Of a stretch of 34,640 bases of DNA, positions 26,800 through 34,640 are shown piece by piece. Origin of the DNA: Colwellia sp. GTDB lineage: Bacteria > Pseudomonadota > Gammaproteobacteria > Enterobacterales > Alteromonadaceae. A program made the translations under genes and the position numbers. Numbering within the stretch: the stretch's first letter is position 1; each line of letters starts with the position of its first letter. Under the pieces are notes generated by a model, which ran no database searches, was not told where the DNA came from, and saw only the letters and a list, made by a program, of their open reading frames with translations. The stretch is from NCBI GenBank assembly GCA_016745015.1, contig JADGDH010000004.1:5140-39779 (forward strand), written 5' to 3'.

Positions 26800-26841
26800 A
26801 GTGTTGATTTATTAGGTTACATAACAAATAAATTCAACACT
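26800..26841. repeat. long inverted repeat between purH and the exported methyltransferase
   Basis: AGTGTTGATTTATT pairs with AATAAATTCAACACT with one bulged base around a 13-base loop. No T-run follows, so it may be a processing or protective 3' hairpin of purH rather than a simple terminator. A TATAAT at 26853-26858 may start the next gene. Confidence 0.55.
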
Positions 26842-26913
26842 GCTTGTTTATATATAATCTGCTATAACTAATGGTCTTTTTTTATTAATACCCCCACAGC
26901 TAATGGAAATATT

Positions 26914-27816
26914 ATGACCAAATTAAAAAGTTTACAGTCGTTTGTTACTTCAGCAATCGTCACTTCAGCGCTTAGTTTTACTGCCTTAACCAGTGTGAAT
27001 CTTTTTGCACATGACAACCATGTAAAAAATGAAGGCCATGTTCATGATGCTAAAGCATTAGAACAAGCAGTCAGCGGTGATCACCGCTCAGCTAAAAATA
27101 AAGCACGGGATCAATATCGTCATCCAGTTGAAACATTAAGTTTTTTTGGCTTCACTCCAACAATGACAGTGGTTGAAATAACACCTGGTGGAGGTTGGTA
27201 TACAGAAATTTTAGCGCCTGCTCTAAAAGGTAAAGGCAAGCTTTATGCTGCGCATTACCCTGATACAGGTGAAGATAACTATTATTCTAACTCACGTAAA
27301 AAATTAGAAAAAAAAATAGCTTCTAATGACGTATTTAGTGAGGTCATGTTAACTAATTTTGTTCCGCGTAAAAAAAGTGAATTAGCACCGCAAGCTAGTG
27401 CAGACATGGTGTTAACTTTTCGTAATTTACATAACTGGAAAGATGCTGGCGTGGAGCAAGTATTTAAAGATGCTTTTAATGCTTTAAAACCCGGTGGTGT
27501 ATTAGGAGTGGTTGAACATAGATTACCTGCTGGTATTGCAGCTGAAAAGGCTGTTGGTTATGTTTCAGAAGCCAACACCATTAAACAAGCAAAAGCCGCT
27601 GGCTTTCGTTTTGCTGGCGCTAGTGAAATTAATGCCAACCCTAAAGATATGACTCAGCATCCCAAAGGTGTATGGACTTTACCGCCAGTTTTACGTTTAG
27701 GTGAAGAAGATAAAGAAAAATATTTAGCGATAGGTGAAAGTGATCGCATGACGTTAAAGTTTATTAAACCTGAAAATACTAATTTTAGTGATTTTAAAAA
27801 GCAAAGTTTAAAATAA
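26914..27816 (+). CDS. exported SAM-methyltransferase-like protein (COG4798-like)
   Basis: The 300-residue protein has a clear signal peptide (1-32, cleavage near LFA|HD), then a histidine-containing stretch (HDNHVKNEGHVHD). A Rossmann methyltransferase-like domain follows, with VVEITPGGGWYTEILAP as motif I (about 86-102), ADMVLTFRNLHNW and AFNALKPGGVLGVVEHR. The family is known as predicted exported methyltransferases. SAM is not expected outside the cytoplasm, so the ligand or reaction is unclear. It lies between purH and purD, 22 bases before purD, and so is cotranscribed with purD. Confidence 0.82.
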   Translation: MTKLKSLQSFVTSAIVTSALSFTALTSVNLFAHDNHVKNEGHVHDAKALEQAVSGDHRSAKNKARDQYRHPVETLSFFGFTPTMTVVEITPGGGWYTEILAPALKGKGKLYAAHYPDTGEDNYYSNSRKKLEKKIASNDVFSEVMLTNFVPRKKSELAPQASADMVLTFRNLHNWKDAGVEQVFKDAFNALKPGGVLGVVEHRLPAGIAAEKAVGYVSEANTIKQAKAAGFRFAGASEINANPKDMTQHPKGVWTLPPVLRLGEEDKEKYLAIGESDRMTLKFIKPENTNFSDFKKQSLK

Positions 27817-27838
27817 AGTAAATAATAGGAAAATATAA

Positions 27839-29134
27839 ATGAAAATTTTAGTTATAGGCAGTGGTGGTCGTGAGCATGCATTAGCATGGAAAGCGGCGCA
27901 GTCTAGTCAAGTTACTAAAGTATTTGTTGCGCCAGGAAATGCTGGCACGGCAATAGAGAACAAATTAGAAAATGTTGCACTCGATATCAGTAATAATGAG
28001 GCTGTAGTTGCTTTTGCACAAAGCGAAAATGTTACCCTAACTATTGTTGGTCCAGAGCAACCATTGGTTGATGGTGTAGTTGATGCGTTTCAAGCGCAAG
28101 GTTTAGCTATTTTTGGTCCAAGTGCCAAAGCTGCTCAGCTTGAAGGTTCAAAATCTTTTACTAAAGACTTTTTAGCTCGCAACAAAATTCCGTCTGGTAG
28201 CTATGAAAATTTTACTGAGGTTGAGCCTGCGCTTGCTTATGTGCGAGAACAAGGCGCACCTATTGTTGTTAAAGCCGATGGCTTAGCGGCAGGTAAGGGG
28301 GTTATTGTTGCGCTTACACTAACTGAAGCAGAAGATGCTATTACAGACATGTTAGCAGGTAATGCATTTGGTGATGCTGGGCACCGTGTGGTAATTGAAG
28401 AATTCTTAGAAGGTGAAGAAGCAAGTTTTATCGTGATGGTTGATGGTAAAAATGTTTTACCTATGGCAACAAGTCAAGATCACAAACGCGCTTTAAACGG
28501 TGATTTAGGTCCTAATACTGGTGGTATGGGGGCATATTCACCAGCACCCGTAGTAACACCTGAAATTCATGATCGCATTATGGCCGAAGTTATTATGCCG
28601 ACTGTTGAAGGTATGTCAGCAGAAGGCGCACCTTATACTGGCTTTTTATATGCGGGCTTAATGATTGCAGCAGATGGCACACCAAACGTAATTGAATATA
28701 ATTGTCGTTTTGGTGATCCTGAAACCCAACCTATTATGATGCGTTTACAATCAGATATCGTTGAACTTTGTTTAGCGGCTACACGTGGCGAGTTGGACAA
28801 AACAACGATTGAATTTGATAGCCGCGCTGCGGTTGGGGTTGTACTTGCTGCCAATGGTTATCCAGCAAGCTACCCTAAAGGTGATGTGATTTCAGGTCTT
28901 GAAACTAACACTAATGCTTTGGCGAAAACGTTTCATGCGGGGACTAAGTTAAATGATCAAGGTGAAGTTACAACGAATGGTGGTCGCGTATTATGCGCTA
29001 CAGCACTTGGTAATACAGTAACTGAAGCACAGCAGCTTGCTTATGAGTTGTTGCACCAAATTACTTGGCAAGGTGTCGAGTTTAGAACTGATATCGCTTA
29101 TCGAGCCATTGCTAGAGAGCAAGAAAACACTTAA
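27839..29134 (+). CDS. purD: phosphoribosylamine-glycine ligase (GAR synthetase)
   Basis: The 431-residue protein is of normal PurD length. The N-terminus MKILVIGSGGREHALAWK, the ATP-grasp core (PIVVKADGLAAGKGVIVA, GDLGPNTGGMGAYSPAP) and the metal site NCRFGDPETQP are all present. It joins glycine to phosphoribosylamine in purine synthesis. AGGAAA precedes the start. Confidence 0.97.
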   Translation: MKILVIGSGGREHALAWKAAQSSQVTKVFVAPGNAGTAIENKLENVALDISNNEAVVAFAQSENVTLTIVGPEQPLVDGVVDAFQAQGLAIFGPSAKAAQLEGSKSFTKDFLARNKIPSGSYENFTEVEPALAYVREQGAPIVVKADGLAAGKGVIVALTLTEAEDAITDMLAGNAFGDAGHRVVIEEFLEGEEASFIVMVDGKNVLPMATSQDHKRALNGDLGPNTGGMGAYSPAPVVTPEIHDRIMAEVIMPTVEGMSAEGAPYTGFLYAGLMIAADGTPNVIEYNCRFGDPETQPIMMRLQSDIVELCLAATRGELDKTTIEFDSRAAVGVVLAANGYPASYPKGDVISGLETNTNALAKTFHAGTKLNDQGEVTTNGGRVLCATALGNTVTEAQQLAYELLHQITWQGVEFRTDIAYRAIAREQENT

Positions 29135-29164
29135 TCTTTATTTAAATTTTTTGAATAGTTAAAG

Positions 29165-29193
29165 GCCGATAATGAAAGTTATCGGCTTTTTTT
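29165..29193 (+). terminator. purD terminator
   Basis: GCCGATAA pairs with TTATCGGC around TGAAAG, followed by seven Ts. Confidence 0.88.
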
Positions 29194-29270
29194 GTAGGTG
29201 GGAATTAATTCGAGCTTGTTTGAGTGTTGGAATAGCGCGTTTTTACATTAATTACCTATTAAATAGGCAC

Positions 29271-29306
29271 AAAAAAGCCCACGTTTTCTTTCAAAAAGTG
29301 GGCTTT
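29271..29306 (-). terminator. EF-G gene terminator
   Basis: On the minus strand AAAGCCCAC pairs with GTGGGCTTT and six Ts follow, 34 bases after the stop codon of the converging EF-G gene. Confidence 0.82.
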
Positions 29307-29339
29307 ACATTAACGTTTATCTTAATTAAAAGCTGTTAA

Positions 29340-31445
29340 TTATTTTTTAGCGGCGCGTTTAGCTGCATCAGCAGCTTTAACTTCAGCAATTACAGTTTCA
29401 GCTACGTTATTAGGACAAGGCATATAGTGAGAGAATTCCATAGAGAATTGACCACGACCTGATGTCATTGTACGTAAAGATCCTATGTAACCGAACATTT
29501 CTGAAAGAGGTACGTCAGCTTTAATACGAACACCAGAAACACCCGCGTCTTGACCTCCGATCATGCCACGACGACGGTTTAAATCACCAATAACATCACC
29601 AACGTGATCATCAGGCGTAAACACATCAACTTTCATGATAGGTTCAATTAACTGAGCACCAGCTTTTGGAATTGACTGACGGAAAGCACCACGAGCAGCA
29701 AGTTCAAATGCAACAGCAGATGAATCAACCGCATGGAAACCACCATCGTATAATTCAATTTCAACGTCAAGTACAGGGAAACCAGCAAGAACACCAGTAT
29801 CCATCATGTTTTTGAAGCCTTTCTCGATAGCAGGGAAGAATTCTTTAGGAACATTACCACCAACAACAACAGAGCTGAATACGAAACCAGAACCAGGTTC
29901 GCCAGGCTTGATACGGTAATCAATTTTACCGAACTGACCAGAACCACCAGATTGCTTCTTATGTGTGTAAGAATCTTCAATTGCCGTTGTGATTGTTTCA
30001 CGGTATGCAACTTGTGGCTTACCAACTTCTAATTCAACACCATAGGTACGTTTTAGAATATCTACTTTGATATCTAGGTGAAGTTCACCCATACCAGATA
30101 GAATCGTTTCACCTGAATCGATATCAGTTTCAACTTTAAAAGTAGGATCTTCTGCAACCATTTTACCGATAGCAAGACCCATTTTCTCAGTTGAACCTTT
30201 ATCTTTTGGTGTTACAGAAATTGAAATTACAGGCTTAGGAAATACCATAGCTTCTAGGACGATTGGGTGTTTAGGATCACATAATGTGTGGCCTGTTTGA
30301 ACGCCACTTTTCATACCAACAATTGCTATGATATCACCAGCTTGTGCAGAAGTAAGTTCGTTACGGTCATCGGCTTGCATTTCACACATACGGCCAACAC
30401 GCTCAGTTTTTCCTGTTGCAGCATTAAGAATGGTATCGCCTTTTTTCAACATACCTGAATAGATACGTACGAAAGTTAATGTACCAAAACGGTCATCAGT
30501 GATTTTGAATGCTAATGCTTTGAATGTTTCATCTGCAGAAACGATTGCGTATTCACCATTAGGCTCACCTTCTTCATTAGTCAGTGGTTGTGGATCAACC
30601 TCCACTGGTGACGGTAAATAATCAACAACAGCATCAAGAATGTTTTGAACACCCTTGTTTTTAAAAGCAGCACCACAGTAAGTAGGGAAGAAGTCCATAG
30701 TACGTGTGCCTTTACGGATACAACGCTTGATATCTTCCATAGATGGCTCTGTGCCTTCTTCTAAATATGCTTCGAAAAGATCATCATCTTGCTCAAGAGC
30801 AGTTTCAAGAAGCATTTCGCGGTATTCTTCTACTTTATCAACCATGTCTGCAGGCACATCAGTGATTTCAAAGTTTTCAGGAAGACCTGAGTCATCCCAT
30901 ATCCATGATTTTCGGGTAAGTAGGTCAACAACACCAACAAACTCATCTTCTTCACCAATGGGTAACACCATGACAAGTGGGTTAGCACCTAATATATCTT
31001 TAGTTTGCTTAACAACGCGGTAGAAATCAGCACCTAAACGGTCTAATTTGTTTACAAAGATAATACGGGCAACTTCTGAGTCATTCGCATAACGCCAGTT
31101 AGTTTCTGATTGTGGCTCAACACCACCACTACCACAGAATACACCAACGCCACCATCAAGTACTTTAAGTGAGCGGTAAACTTCAACGGTGAAATCAACG
31201 TGACCAGGAGTATCGATAACATTGAAACGGTGATCGTTCCAAAAACAGCTTACCGCAGCAGACTGGATGGTAATACCGCGCTCAGCTTCTTGTTCCATGA
31301 AATCAGTTGTTGACTCACCGTCATGTACTTCACCAGTTTTATGGATCTGACCGGTTAATTTTAGGATACGTTCAGTTGTTGTGGTTTTACCAGCATCAAC
31401 GTGAGCGAAGATACCAATGTTTCTGTATTTGGATAAATCTGCCAT
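29340..31445 (-). CDS. fusA: elongation factor G, EF-G2 type
   Basis: The 701-residue protein has all GTPase motifs: AHVDAGKTT (G1), RGITIQSAA (G2), DTPGH (G3) and NKLD (G4), then the five-domain EF-G architecture. It resembles the gammaproteobacterial second EF-G (start [33 protein letters not shown]) more than E. coli FusA, with [24 protein letters not shown] as an example. It is not in the rpsL-rpsG-fusA-tuf arrangement; instead it lies divergent from the S10 operon. A canonical FusA is therefore probably encoded elsewhere. EF-G paralogues can specialise in translocation or recycling; which applies here is not visible. A long hairpin lies in its leader. Confidence 0.92.
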   Translation of the reverse strand: MADLSKYRNIGIFAHVDAGKTTTTERILKLTGQIHKTGEVHDGESTTDFMEQEAERGITIQSAAVSCFWNDHRFNVIDTPGHVDFTVEVYRSLKVLDGGVGVFCGSGGVEPQSETNWRYANDSEVARIIFVNKLDRLGADFYRVVKQTKDILGANPLVMVLPIGEEDEFVGVVDLLTRKSWIWDDSGLPENFEITDVPADMVDKVEEYREMLLETALEQDDDLFEAYLEEGTEPSMEDIKRCIRKGTRTMDFFPTYCGAAFKNKGVQNILDAVVDYLPSPVEVDPQPLTNEEGEPNGEYAIVSADETFKALAFKITDDRFGTLTFVRIYSGMLKKGDTILNAATGKTERVGRMCEMQADDRNELTSAQAGDIIAIVGMKSGVQTGHTLCDPKHPIVLEAMVFPKPVISISVTPKDKGSTEKMGLAIGKMVAEDPTFKVETDIDSGETILSGMGELHLDIKVDILKRTYGVELEVGKPQVAYRETITTAIEDSYTHKKQSGGSGQFGKIDYRIKPGEPGSGFVFSSVVVGGNVPKEFFPAIEKGFKNMMDTGVLAGFPVLDVEIELYDGGFHAVDSSAVAFELAARGAFRQSIPKAGAQLIEPIMKVDVFTPDDHVGDVIGDLNRRRGMIGGQDAGVSGVRIKADVPLSEMFGYIGSLRTMTSGRGQFSMEFSHYMPCPNNVAETVIAEVKAADAAKRAAKK

Positions 31446-31472
31446 TAGTTTACTCTATTTAGTTAGTGTCTA

Positions 31473-31533
31473 TTCTGCTTTCTTATATTTATAAAAATTA
31501 TCTTTACCTATAAATAAGTATAAGAAAGCAGAA
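31473..31533 (-). ncRNA. long hairpin in the EF-G2 5' leader
   Basis: TTCTGCTTTCTTATA (31473-31487) and TATAAGAAAGCAGAA (31519-31533) are a perfect 15-base inverted repeat, with further partial pairing inside the 31-base loop. It ends about 28 bases before the EF-G start codon on the minus strand. No T-run follows it, so it is more likely a leader structure or mRNA stabiliser than a terminator. Confidence 0.6.
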
Positions 31534-31551
31534 CTGTTGAAAATTTGCGCG

Positions 31552-31569
31552 CGAGTATATCATTACTCG
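31552..31569 (-). promoter_or_regulatory. EF-G2 promoter -10 with GC-rich discriminator and dyad
   Basis: On the minus strand TATACT (31559-31554) is followed by CGCGCGC, a discriminator typical of growth-controlled promoters. The -10 lies in a dyad CGAGTA-N6-TACTCG. No convincing -35 was found. Confidence 0.4.
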
Positions 31570-31727
31570 ACAAGGATCGGTAGAAGATTGACAAATAAAT
31601 TGTAAAAGAAGGTAAAAGAAAGGTTATTTGGTTTAAATATGATGGAATAGTTACAGCAATTGAAGAAGAGAAAAAGCGCGATAAAAATATAGTGTTATAC
31701 GGAAATAATAAGAAATGAAATGAGTAC

Positions 31728-31755
31728 TTGCCCAATTCATTATTTTAGGTATAAT
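31728..31755 (+). promoter_or_regulatory. S10 operon promoter
   Basis: TTGCCC (31728-31733) and a perfect TATAAT (31750-31755) are 16 bases apart. The discriminator ACGCGACC is GC-rich. Transcription should begin near 31762, giving a leader of about 205 bases. The stretch 31570-31727 between this promoter and the EF-G2 promoter shows nothing I can name. Confidence 0.7.
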
Positions 31756-31760
31756 ACGCG

Positions 31761-31941
31761 ACCACATTCAGGTGAACTGGGTGTGGTTTTATTAGTTTAG
31801 GTTTTTATATAAACGTAAACAAACTAAGGTCATAGCAAGTTAGTTATTTCCTTAATACAGCAACGCTAATTTTGCGTTGAATGTTTATTTAGTAATACAC
31901 CCCCTTCCAGCACATAAGGAAGCAGAGGGATGTATTTTTTT
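31761..31941 (+). promoter_or_regulatory. structured S10 operon leader, probable L4-responsive attenuator
   Basis: Three hairpins are visible: ACCACA/TGTGGT (31761-31787), CAACGC/GCGTTG (31861-31879), and a long terminal stem in which AATACACCCCCTTCC (31894-31908) pairs imperfectly with GGAAGCAGAGGGATGTATT (31918-31936) and runs into seven Ts. A final stem before a U-run matches the architecture of the E. coli S10 leader, where L4 promotes termination and blocks translation. rplD (L4) is the third gene. The L4 role is inferred from this resemblance. Confidence 0.62.
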
Positions 31942-31963
31942 GTTCTTTAAAAAGGGGATTTGA

Positions 31964-32278
<315 letters not shown>

Positions 32279-32292
32279 GAGGAGTTTTAACA

Positions 32293-32931
32293 ATGACTAT
32301 AGGTCTAGTTGGACGTAAAGTGGGTATGACTCGTGTCTTCACAGAAGATGGTGTTTCTACTCCTGTTACTGTTCTAGAAGTTGAAGCGAACCGTGTTTCT
32401 CAGGTTAAAACTGTAGACAACGATGGTTATTCAGCGCTTCAAGTTACTACGGGCAAGCGTAAAGCAAGCCGTGTAACAAAACCAGCAGCTGGTCATTTCG
32501 CTAAAGCAGGCGTTGAAGCAGGTCGTGGCCTGTGGGAATTCCGCTTAAACGAAAATGAAGGTAGCGACATTGAAGCTGGCAGTGAAATCACTGTTGAGAT
32601 TTTCAATGATACAAAATTAGTAGACGTAACTGGTACATCTAAAGGTAAAGGTTTCCAAGGCGGTATTAAACGCTGGAACTTCACCATGCAAGATGCTACT
32701 CATGGTAACTCGATCTCTCACCGCTCAAACGGTTCGTTAGGTCAGTGTCAAACACCAGGTCGCGTTTTCAAAGGCAAAAAAATGTCTGGTCACATGGGTT
32801 CTGTGCGCGTTACTACACAAAACCTTGAATTGGTTCGCGTTGACGCAGAACGTAACTTGTTGCTTGTTAAAGGCGCAGTTCCGGGTGCTATCAATGGCAA
32901 CGTAATCATCAAACCAGCTGTTAAAGCTTAG
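32293..32931 (+). CDS. rplC: 50S ribosomal protein L3
   Basis: The 212-residue protein has [37 protein letters not shown] and [19 protein letters not shown], the full L3 signature. The Gln in the [17 protein letters not shown] segment is the site methylated by PrmB in E. coli. AGGAG precedes the start, 14 bases after rpsJ. Confidence 0.98.
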   Translation: MTIGLVGRKVGMTRVFTEDGVSTPVTVLEVEANRVSQVKTVDNDGYSALQVTTGKRKASRVTKPAAGHFAKAGVEAGRGLWEFRLNENEGSDIEAGSEITVEIFNDTKLVDVTGTSKGKGFQGGIKRWNFTMQDATHGNSISHRSNGSLGQCQTPGRVFKGKKMSGHMGSVRVTTQNLELVRVDAERNLLLVKGAVPGAINGNVIIKPAVKA

Positions 32932-32947
32932 TCCAGGAGATTTTGTG

Positions 32948-33553
32948 ATGGAATTATCATTAAAAGACGCAACAGGTGCTCTTGAAGTGTCTGAAGCAAC
33001 TTTTGGACGTGAGTTTAATGAAGCGTTAGTACATCAAGTAGTAGTTGCTTATGCAGCTGGTGCTCGTCAAGGTACTCGTGCTCAGAAAACTCGCTCAGAA
33101 GTTAGTGGCGGTGGTGCAAAACCATGGCGTCAAAAAGGTACTGGCCGTGCACGTGCTGGTACTACTCGTGGTCCAATTTGGCGTTCAGGTGGTGTAACAT
33201 TTGCTGCTAAACCTCAAGATCACAGCCTAAAAGTTAACCGTAAAATGTATCGTGGTGCTATTGCTAGCATCCTATCTGAACTAGTTCGTCAAGAACGTTT
33301 AGTTGTAGTGAACGATTTTTCGGTAGAAACGCCTAAAACTAAAGACTTAGTTTCTAAGTTAAAAGGTTTAGAGCTTAAAGACGTATTGATTGTAACGAAA
33401 GAAGTTGATGAGAACTTGTTCTTATCTGCACGTAACTTGTATAAAGTTGATGTTCGTGACGTTGCAGCAATCGACCCTGTAAGTTTAGTTGGTTTCGAAA
33501 AAGTTTTAATTACTGCTGATGCAGTTAAAGAAATTGAGGGGATACTAGCATGA
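32948..33553 (+). CDS. rplD: 50S ribosomal protein L4
   Basis: The track begins at GTG 32945, but ATG 32948 is better spaced (seven bases) from AGGAGA and gives 201 residues starting MELSLKDA, the same length and start as E. coli L4. [34 protein letters not shown] is the conserved loop reaching the exit tunnel. L4 is the likely autoregulator of this operon. Its stop overlaps the rplW start (ATGA). Confidence 0.97.
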   Translation: MELSLKDATGALEVSEATFGREFNEALVHQVVVAYAAGARQGTRAQKTRSEVSGGGAKPWRQKGTGRARAGTTRGPIWRSGGVTFAAKPQDHSLKVNRKMYRGAIASILSELVRQERLVVVNDFSVETPKTKDLVSKLKGLELKDVLIVTKEVDENLFLSARNLYKVDVRDVAAIDPVSLVGFEKVLITADAVKEIEGILA

Positions 33554-33852
33554 TAAACGAAGAACGTTTGTTGAAAGTGCTTTTAGCACCAAATATTTCT
33601 GAAAAAGCAACTGTAGCTGCTGAAGCAAACAACACTGTTGTTTTCAAAGTAACTACTGATGCAACTAAAGCTGAAATTAAAGCGGCAGTAGAGAAGCTTT
33701 TTGAAGTTTCTGTTGTAGGTGTTAATACACTTAATGTTAAGGGTAAAGTAAAGCGTACAGGGTCTCGTACTGGTCGTCGTAACGATTGGAAGAAAGCCTA
33801 CGTAACTCTTGCAGAAGGTAGTGACATCGACTTCGTTGGCGCTGAATCATAG
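33550..33852 (+). CDS. rplW: 50S ribosomal protein L23
   Basis: The 100-residue protein [25 protein letters not shown]... with [30 protein letters not shown] is a complete L23, located at the exit tunnel where trigger factor and SRP dock. It is translationally coupled to rplD by the ATGA overlap. Confidence 0.97.
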   Translation: MINEERLLKVLLAPNISEKATVAAEANNTVVFKVTTDATKAEIKAAVEKLFEVSVVGVNTLNVKGKVKRTGSRTGRRNDWKKAYVTLAEGSDIDFVGAES

Positions 33853-33863
33853 GAGTAGTTAAA

Positions 33864-34640
33864 ATGGCTATTGTAAAATGTAAACCTACTTCTCCGGGTC
33901 GTCGTCACCTAGTTAAAGTGGTAAACAAAGAGCTTCATAAAGGTAAGCCTTATGCACCATTGTTAGACACTAAGTCTAAGTCTGGTGGTCGTAACAATAA
34001 TGGTCGCATTACAGTTCGTCACATTGGTGGTGGACATAAGCAGCATTATCGTATCGTCGATTTTAAACGTAATAAAGATGGCATTCCAGCCAAAGTAGAG
34101 CGTTTAGAATATGATCCAAACCGAAGTGCTAACATTGCATTAGTATTATATGCAGATGGTGAACGTCGTTATATCTTAGCCCCTAAAGGGTTAACAGCTG
34201 GAGATACTATCCAGTCTGGTGTAGACGCTCCTATCAAAGCGGGTAATACTATGCCGTTACGCAACACGCCATTAGGTAGTGTTGTTCACGCAATCGAACT
34301 TAAACCAGGTAAAGGTGCTCAAATTGCACGTGCTGCTGGTACTTACGCACAATTAGTTGCGAAAGATGGTGCTTACGTTACTTTACGTCTTCGCTCTGGC
34401 GAAATGCGTAAAATCGAAGCAGATTGTCGTGCTACTTTAGGTGAAATCGGCAACGCTGAACACATGCTTCGCTCTCTGGGTAAAGCTGGTGCTTCACGCT
34501 GGCGTGGTGTTCGCCCAACTGTTCGTGGTGTTGCCATGAACCCAGTTGATCACCCACACGGTGGTGGTGAAGGTAAAACATCTGGCGGTCGTCACCCGGT
34601 ATCACCTTGGGGTGTACCAACTAAGGGTTACAAGACTCGT
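33864..34640 (+). CDS. rplB: 50S ribosomal protein L2 (partial, 3' end off window)
   Basis: This frame is absent from the ORF track because it is open at the right edge. From ATG 33864, preceded by AGGAG, it encodes [30 protein letters not shown]... through the [25 protein letters not shown] segment, including the conserved catalytic-site region of L2, and ends at VPTKGYKTR. It covers 259 codons of about 274, so only the last few residues and the stop are missing. Confidence 0.97.
   Translation, partial: MAIVKCKPTSPGRRHLVKVVNKELHKGKPYAPLLDTKSKSGGRNNNGRITVRHIGGGHKQHYRIVDFKRNKDGIPAKVERLEYDPNRSANIALVLYADGERRYILAPKGLTAGDTIQSGVDAPIKAGNTMPLRNTPLGSVVHAIELKPGKGAQIARAAGTYAQLVAKDGAYVTLRLRSGEMRKIEADCRATLGEIGNAEHMLRSLGKAGASRWRGVRPTVRGVAMNPVDHPHGGGEGKTSGGRHPVSPWGVPTKGYKTR

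Noticed and set aside
31508-31735. Minus-strand 75-residue ORF between EF-G2 and rpsJ
   Set aside because: Low-complexity hydrophobic translation lying across the EF-G2 leader hairpin, with no family resemblance or good ribosome binding site.
34432-34620. Minus-strand 62-residue ORF
   Set aside because: Shadow of rplB.

Overview
The window looks like a chromosomal segment of a marine, AT-rich gammaproteobacterium of the order Alteromonadales, most likely Colwelliaceae (Colwellia- or Thalassotalea-like). This rests on the prmA-dusB-fis block, the gammaproteobacterial S10 operon, an EF-G2 type elongation factor, low-GC coding sequence and several TonB-dependent receptors. The genus is an inference from recalled families, not a search result.

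Layout. (1) 1-2104, minus strand: a trypsin-like exported protease whose 3' end overlaps an FHA-domain membrane protein that runs off the window. (2) 2105-2474: a long intergenic region with a promoter and a palindromic operator candidate. (3) 2475-6326, plus: a tight three-gene operon of a TonB-dependent receptor, a Cys-containing Asp-box beta-propeller and an exported thioredoxin-like CPAC protein, closed by a terminator. This is the best candidate here for an undescribed uptake or processing system. (4) 6462-7867: a YjbR-family gene, a DUF1778/GNAT toxin-antitoxin pair, and a truncated diverged second copy of the yjbR 3' end. (5) 7864-11213: an AidB-like acyl-CoA dehydrogenase divergent from a TetR regulator, then an alpha/beta hydrolase. 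(6) 11305-20667, minus: an apparent iron-acquisition locus with two imelysin (M75) lipoproteins, two di-heme oxidoreductases, a FecA-like TonB receptor and a Tat-exported DUF1513 protein. (7) 20897-22375, minus: rraA and a siroheme-synthase-like protein with a decayed methyltransferase domain. (8) 22476-29134, plus: prmA, dusB-fis, purH, an exported methyltransferase-like protein and purD. (9) 29340-31445, minus: an EF-G2 gene with a long hairpin in its leader. (10) 31728-34640, plus: the S10 operon promoter, a structured leader, and rpsJ-rplC-rplD-rplW-rplB (rplB cut by the window edge).

How the parts work together. Regions 7-10 are housekeeping: RNA turnover control, siroheme, tRNA and ribosome modification, purine synthesis and translation. 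Regions 3 and 6 are outer-membrane uptake systems, each pairing a TonB receptor with exported partner proteins that carry redox or metal-binding motifs. Region 4 is an accessory insertion scar. No tRNA, rRNA, CRISPR array or intact insertion sequence was seen.
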